Assembly (NCBI GenBank): GCA_035294305.1
Contig: DATGLD010000021.1
Location: forward strand, 62,001-126,000
DNA from: DASRBN01 sp035294305
Lineage (GTDB): Bacteria > Chloroflexota > Ktedonobacteria > Ktedonobacterales > Ktedonobacteraceae
Length of the DNA: 64,000 nucleotides
Reading direction: 5' to 3'
Shown here: piece after piece, positions 60,685 to 64,000 of the stretch
Layout: each line of letters starts with the position of its first letter
How positions within the stretch are numbered: position 1 is the first letter of the stretch
Notes under the pieces: model-generated
What the model saw: only the letters and a program-made list of their open reading frames with translations
What the model was told of the DNA's origin: nothing
Database searches by the model: none
Program-made: the position numbers and the translations under genes

Positions 60685-61617
60685 TCAGGCACGCAGATTT
60701 GGCATTACTTCTCGCGCGAAGCGCTCGATTTGCTCCATACGATCCGGCCAGCGTGGAACCATGAATTGAAGCGCCAGGTGATCGACGCCAATTTCGCGAT
60801 AGGCCTGAAGAGCTTCCAGCAGTTGCTCGGGAGTGCCGCGCAGGTGGCTCTCATCCTGCGGTACCGGCTCGCGTGTTATCTCAATCGGGCGGCAGCATGT
60901 CAGGCGCACCTGCTGTGGGTTGCGTCCGGCTTCAATAGCCAGGCGCTGGACGTTGTCATAACCAGCCTTAAGTTCCGAAGGTGTGATCTGCACGTAGTAT
61001 GGAAACCATGCATCGCCGTACTTTGCCGCACGACGCTGAGCGCTGATTCCTTCTCCTCCAACCCAGATGGGGATGCGTGGCTGCTGAATCGGCTTGGGAT
61101 AGAAAGCCAGGTCCTGAAAATTGTAGAACTGGCCCTGGAAAGTTATATGCTCTTCTGCCCACAGCCGCGAAAGAATCTGAAGTTGTTCGTCGGTCATACG
61201 CCCCCGGTCCTTGAACGATACGTCCAGGGCGGCAAATTCCTCTTCCATCCAGCCTACGCCAATGCCCATAATGAGGCGGCCCTTTGAAAGTTGCTCAATG
61301 GAGACGGCTACGCGCGTCCAGTACAGGGGATGGCGATAGGGAAGAACCAGGACGCTGATGCCCAGGGTTATCTTCTGCGTGCAGCCGGCCAGAAATGCCA
61401 GGCAGGTGAGAGAGTCCAGAAATGGACGGTCTGGTGGGACGATAAATTCGTGGTTCTCGCTGTATGGGTAAGAAGTGGAAATATGCCAGGGCGTGACGAC
61501 GCGATCTGCCGACCAGATGGCGTCGAATCCCTGCTCCTCGGCGCTCTGTGCTGCCTGCATAAGTGTATCCGGCCCCGTTGCTCTGCCCGAAATAGGAAGA
61601 AATACGCCAAACTGCAT
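60685..61617 (-). CDS. LLM-class F420-dependent oxidoreductase
   Basis: A 310-residue luciferase-like monooxygenase fold protein. MQFGVFLPISGR starts the barrel. AEEQGFDAIWSADRVV, ITLGISVLVLPYRHPLYWTRVAVSIEQLSKGRLIMGIGVGWM and PRIPIWVGGEG are typical of the F420-dependent branch (TIGR03619-like). The substrate is unknown. ATG 61617 has AAAGAG seven bases upstream. It lies upstream of moaA on the same strand, 76 bases apart. Confidence 0.92.
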   Translation of the reverse strand: MQFGVFLPISGRATGPDTLMQAAQSAEEQGFDAIWSADRVVTPWHISTSYPYSENHEFIVPPDRPFLDSLTCLAFLAGCTQKITLGISVLVLPYRHPLYWTRVAVSIEQLSKGRLIMGIGVGWMEEEFAALDVSFKDRGRMTDEQLQILSRLWAEEHITFQGQFYNFQDLAFYPKPIQQPRIPIWVGGEGISAQRRAAKYGDAWFPYYVQITPSELKAGYDNVQRLAIEAGRNPQQVRLTCCRPIEITREPVPQDESHLRGTPEQLLEALQAYREIGVDHLALQFMVPRWPDRMEQIERFAREVMPNLRA

Positions 61618-61706
61618 TGATTTGACTCTTTCTACTGAAATGCTCAATATAGGACAGATTCCTTCCTAAAGAACCTTGTGTGTGACAATATGCCTGCCAG
61701 AAACGA

Positions 61707-63197
61707 TTAGCGCCGGCCCTCCCAGAGCCTGCGCTCTTCCGACCGTGGATCATCCACCACTTGCGAGGTGGAATCGAAGCGCATCGTTGCTCGTTGCATC
61801 AGGTTATACTGCGGCCAGCCGGGATTACCACTGCTAGCAAAGGCGACCCAGGCGCTGTGCATGGCATTGGCGAGCTGCTGTGGAGGGTTAGTTCCCGCCA
61901 TGGCCTCGTAGCCTTTTTTATCAAGGTTGTCGAAGACGAAAGGAACATCAAGCGCATGGCAGGCGCCGAGGCGCCCATCGAATGAGGGAGATTGCCACGC
62001 GAACTCGTACATGTAGGTGCCCCCAGTGCCTTGTTGCGAGTGGACCTCAGCCATGCGGATGGCCGGGATGCGGAAAAACCAGTCAGTCACAAGGGTTGCC
62101 AACAGATCGCCAGGCGAGGCGTTCGGGCGTGTTGCGCGATAAGTGGCAAGTGTTTCATCGAGTGGCATTCCGTAACCTGCGATAGCGGCTCTGAGCATCT
62201 CCTCGTTGACGGCATTGATTGTTCCCTGGGGAACCACATAGAGCCGGAACTCGTCGGCGTTGGTTCCGACCAGTACATCAATGTTCGCACCGGCTCCGGC
62301 GGCAATAGCATCGATGGGACGTGTTGGCAGCGATTCCCCGTCGAGAACCGGTAGGAAGGGCACTCCATTGGCTAAGGCCTCTCCCCAGCGTTCAGGGTCG
62401 GGATTTGTGGACATTTCAACTCTCAATGCCTGCTGAGTCTGAACCAGGCGGCTGATAGGTACCGCGCTAATAGCCTGGAGCGTCGGTTCGACTCCTAGCT
62501 TCTCAGCCAGTATCCGGCCCACCCGTTCTGCCGTGGCCGGTGAGAAAACGTGGTGGCCTGCTCCACTTTGCGCGATGCCTCGCCGGAAGAGCCCGGCAGC
62601 GGCAGGCATGGCCATCAGCGTCGCTACACTCATACCACCGGCCGATTCACCAAAGATGGTGACATTGTCAGGATCACCCCCGAACTGCTCGATGTTTTCC
62701 TGAACCCAGGTCAGCGCGGCGATCTGATCCAGCATGCCGAGGTTGGCAATATTATCCCCAAGATAGAGGAAGCCATCGGCTCCCAGGCGATAGTTGATGG
62801 TAACACAGACGACCCCATGCTGGGCGAAGCGTGTGCCATTGTATGTCGGCCATGCCCCTGACCCGTTGAGAAAGGCGCCGCCATGAATCCAGACCATTAC
62901 CGGCAATCGCGCGCTTCCTAATTCTGGGGTCCAGATATTGAGGTTCAGGCAATCCTCACCGGGGATATCTACCTCTGGGAGGAGTACATCGAAAGGTGGG
63001 AAATAGGGCGCTTTGGGCGCCGTTGGTCCATAGTTGAGCGCCCCACGTATACCGTTCCAGGGCTGGACTGGTTGTGGTGGTTGAAAGCGGTTGGGACCAA
63101 ACGGTGGCGCCGCGTAAGGAATACCCTTAAATACCGCTACTCCATCAGATACACTTCCCTGCACGCTTCCATGGCGGGTCGTGACAACGGTTTGCAT
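61707..63197 (-). CDS. type-B carboxylesterase/lipase
   Basis: A 496-residue alpha/beta-hydrolase. GIPYAAPPFGPNRFQPPQPVQPW, EDCLNLNIWTP and VMVWIHGGAFLNGSG (oxyanion hole) are diagnostic. The nucleophile Ser lies in VTIFGESAGGMSVATLM. Acid and His are expected at GTNADEF and LGACHALDVPFVF. No signal peptide is seen, so it is cytoplasmic. GGAG lies seven bases before the ATG. It acts on esters of unknown type. Confidence 0.95.
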   Translation of the reverse strand: MQTVVTTRHGSVQGSVSDGVAVFKGIPYAAPPFGPNRFQPPQPVQPWNGIRGALNYGPTAPKAPYFPPFDVLLPEVDIPGEDCLNLNIWTPELGSARLPVMVWIHGGAFLNGSGAWPTYNGTRFAQHGVVCVTINYRLGADGFLYLGDNIANLGMLDQIAALTWVQENIEQFGGDPDNVTIFGESAGGMSVATLMAMPAAAGLFRRGIAQSGAGHHVFSPATAERVGRILAEKLGVEPTLQAISAVPISRLVQTQQALRVEMSTNPDPERWGEALANGVPFLPVLDGESLPTRPIDAIAAGAGANIDVLVGTNADEFRLYVVPQGTINAVNEEMLRAAIAGYGMPLDETLATYRATRPNASPGDLLATLVTDWFFRIPAIRMAEVHSQQGTGGTYMYEFAWQSPSFDGRLGACHALDVPFVFDNLDKKGYEAMAGTNPPQQLANAMHSAWVAFASSGNPGWPQYNLMQRATMRFDSTSQVVDDPRSEERRLWEGRR

Positions 63198-63323
63198 TCA
63201 CTATCTCCTTTATTGTGGAATATAAGAAATACTGAAAGCTGAAAAGGTTTATTTAAAGGAAGTATACCATAACGGAACTGCTGGCTTCTTCTGCCCTTTT
63301 GATATTCGTATCGAACAAACAAA

Positions 63324-63357
63324 AGGCACGATAGCCGGGGGATGAGCTATCGTGCCT
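63324..63357 (-). terminator. terminator of glnA
   Basis: Arms AGGCACGATAGC (63324-63335) and GCTATCGTGCCT (63346-63357) are perfect complements with a 10-base loop. On the minus strand the hairpin is followed by TTTGTTTG. It lies 30 bases after the glnA stop. Confidence 0.85.
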
Positions 63358-63387
63358 CTTATCCGATAATCAAGAAAATTTGCGTAC

Positions 63388-64000
63388 CTAGGCGTCGTAG
63401 TAGAGCGCAAACTCAATCGGCGTGGGCCGCAGGCGCACCTCGTCGGCCTGGGTGCGCTTCAACTCTACGTAATGTTCGAGGACATCGGTTGTGAAGACGC
63501 CGCCTTCGAGCAGGAAGGAATGATCATCCTCGAGCGCGTTCAGAGCTTCGTCGAGAGATCCGGGTACGGAGCGAATCTCGCGCAGTTCTTCTTTCGACAT
63601 ATGGTACAGGTCGCGATCAACCGGACCGTAGCCATAATCGCTGGGATCGATGCCGCGCTTGATGCCATCAAGGCCGGCCATCAGCAGAGCAGAGAATGCC
63701 AGGTAGGGGTTCGCGGTTGGATCAGGCGGGCGGAACTCGATGCGCTTGGCGGATGGACACTCAGTCAATGGGATACGCACTGCCGCACTGCGATTGCCCT
63801 TGGAGAAGACCAGGTTAACAGGAGCTTCGAAGCCGGGCACCAGGCGCTTGTAGCTGTTCGTGGTCGAGGCCACGATTGCCAGTAGCGCTGGCGCGTGCGT
63901 CAGCAGGCCGCCGATGTAATAGCGGGCGATTTGCGAAATGCCGGCGTAGCCTTCCATATCGAAGAACAGAGGTTTCTCGCCTTTCCACAGGCTCTGGTGA
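63388..64000 (-). CDS. glnA: glutamine synthetase type I, C-terminal part, runs off the window
   Basis: 204 codons are seen, entering from the right edge with HQSLWKGEKPLFFD. Conserved text: SYKRLVPGFEAPVNLVFSKGNRSAAVRIP, KRIEFRPPDPTANPYLAFSALLMAGLDGI, and the end GGVFTTDVLEHYVELKRTQADEVRLRPTPIEFALYYDA, which resembles the GSI-beta type. DLYHMSKEEL holds the Tyr in the position adenylylated in enterobacteria, so adenylyl control is possible. It makes glutamine from glutamate and ammonia. The N-terminal half lies outside the window. Confidence 0.95.
   Translation of the reverse strand, partial: HQSLWKGEKPLFFDMEGYAGISQIARYYIGGLLTHAPALLAIVASTTNSYKRLVPGFEAPVNLVFSKGNRSAAVRIPLTECPSAKRIEFRPPDPTANPYLAFSALLMAGLDGIKRGIDPSDYGYGPVDRDLYHMSKEELREIRSVPGSLDEALNALEDDHSFLLEGGVFTTDVLEHYVELKRTQADEVRLRPTPIEFALYYDA

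Overview
The window looks like a chromosomal segment of a Chloroflexota bacterium, most probably class Ktedonobacteria. This is an inference from gene content: a Ser/Thr kinase with a large extracytoplasmic domain, many ECF and two-component regulators, a DrrA/DrrB-type exporter, an F420-type oxidoreductase, ThyX, archease/RtcB, and secreted proteins with no clear family. No marker gene settles the species. Base composition is even, and most genes have clear Shine-Dalgarno sites.

Layout. 1-5.2 kb: the 5' part of an S9 peptidase (minus), then an acetoin-utilisation-like pair, acuB plus one gene that fuses the AcuC deacetylase to the AcuA acetyltransferase, then an ECF sigma factor with a small follower gene. 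5.3-9.5 kb: a two-component operon (multi-PAS/GAF kinase, then OmpR-type regulator), followed on the same strand by a REC-only protein whose upstream region carries about 11-bp-spaced direct repeats. 9.6-16.6 kb: a P-loop kinase, a Uma2 nuclease, murD, a lipoprotein, a degenerate APS-kinase-like protein and pckA. 16.9-21.6 kb: two tandem membrane proteins with the same type of extracytoplasmic domain, one carrying an active Ser/Thr kinase. 21.7-27.2 kb: a PLP/CBS-domain synthase, a BNR-repeat protein, then archease (preceded by a 20-codon coupled leader ORF) and rtcB. 27.3-33.5 kb: a truncated MFS gene, a MarR regulator divergent from a DrrAB-type exporter around a perfect operator palindrome, an epimerase, a WD40 remnant and a GT87-type glycosyltransferase. 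33.7-42.7 kb: peroxiredoxin, TetR, a PrdB/GrdB-like protein, MFS, GNAT, a 127-bp MITE with a 9-bp target duplication, nfeD plus an SPFH protein, pyrE, and a Clp-N domain fused to a pseudokinase.

42.7-50.9 kb: a gene broken at a G11 tract, a secreted protein, then the most interesting locus. It holds a B12-binding-type radical SAM gene whose apparent TGA stop lies inside a Cys-TGA-Ala-Glu-Pro tail. Reading TGA as selenocysteine gives the CUAEP tail and a further nine residues, with a SECIS-like hairpin at the right distance. The gene overlaps by ATGA with an upstream yggX-like gene, and a formyltransferase is divergent. A REC protein, a universal-stress protein and an ArsB/SLC13-type permease follow.

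50.9-64 kb: smc, a self-contained 5S rRNA unit (promoter, gene, terminator), a class V aminotransferase, a xylose-isomerase-like TIM-barrel protein, a GNAT, thyX, an excisionase-type HTH protein, moaA, an LLM oxidoreductase, a type-B carboxylesterase and the 3' part of glnA.

All assignments come from reading motifs and translations. No database search was run, and the coordinates of most starts rest on Shine-Dalgarno spacing.
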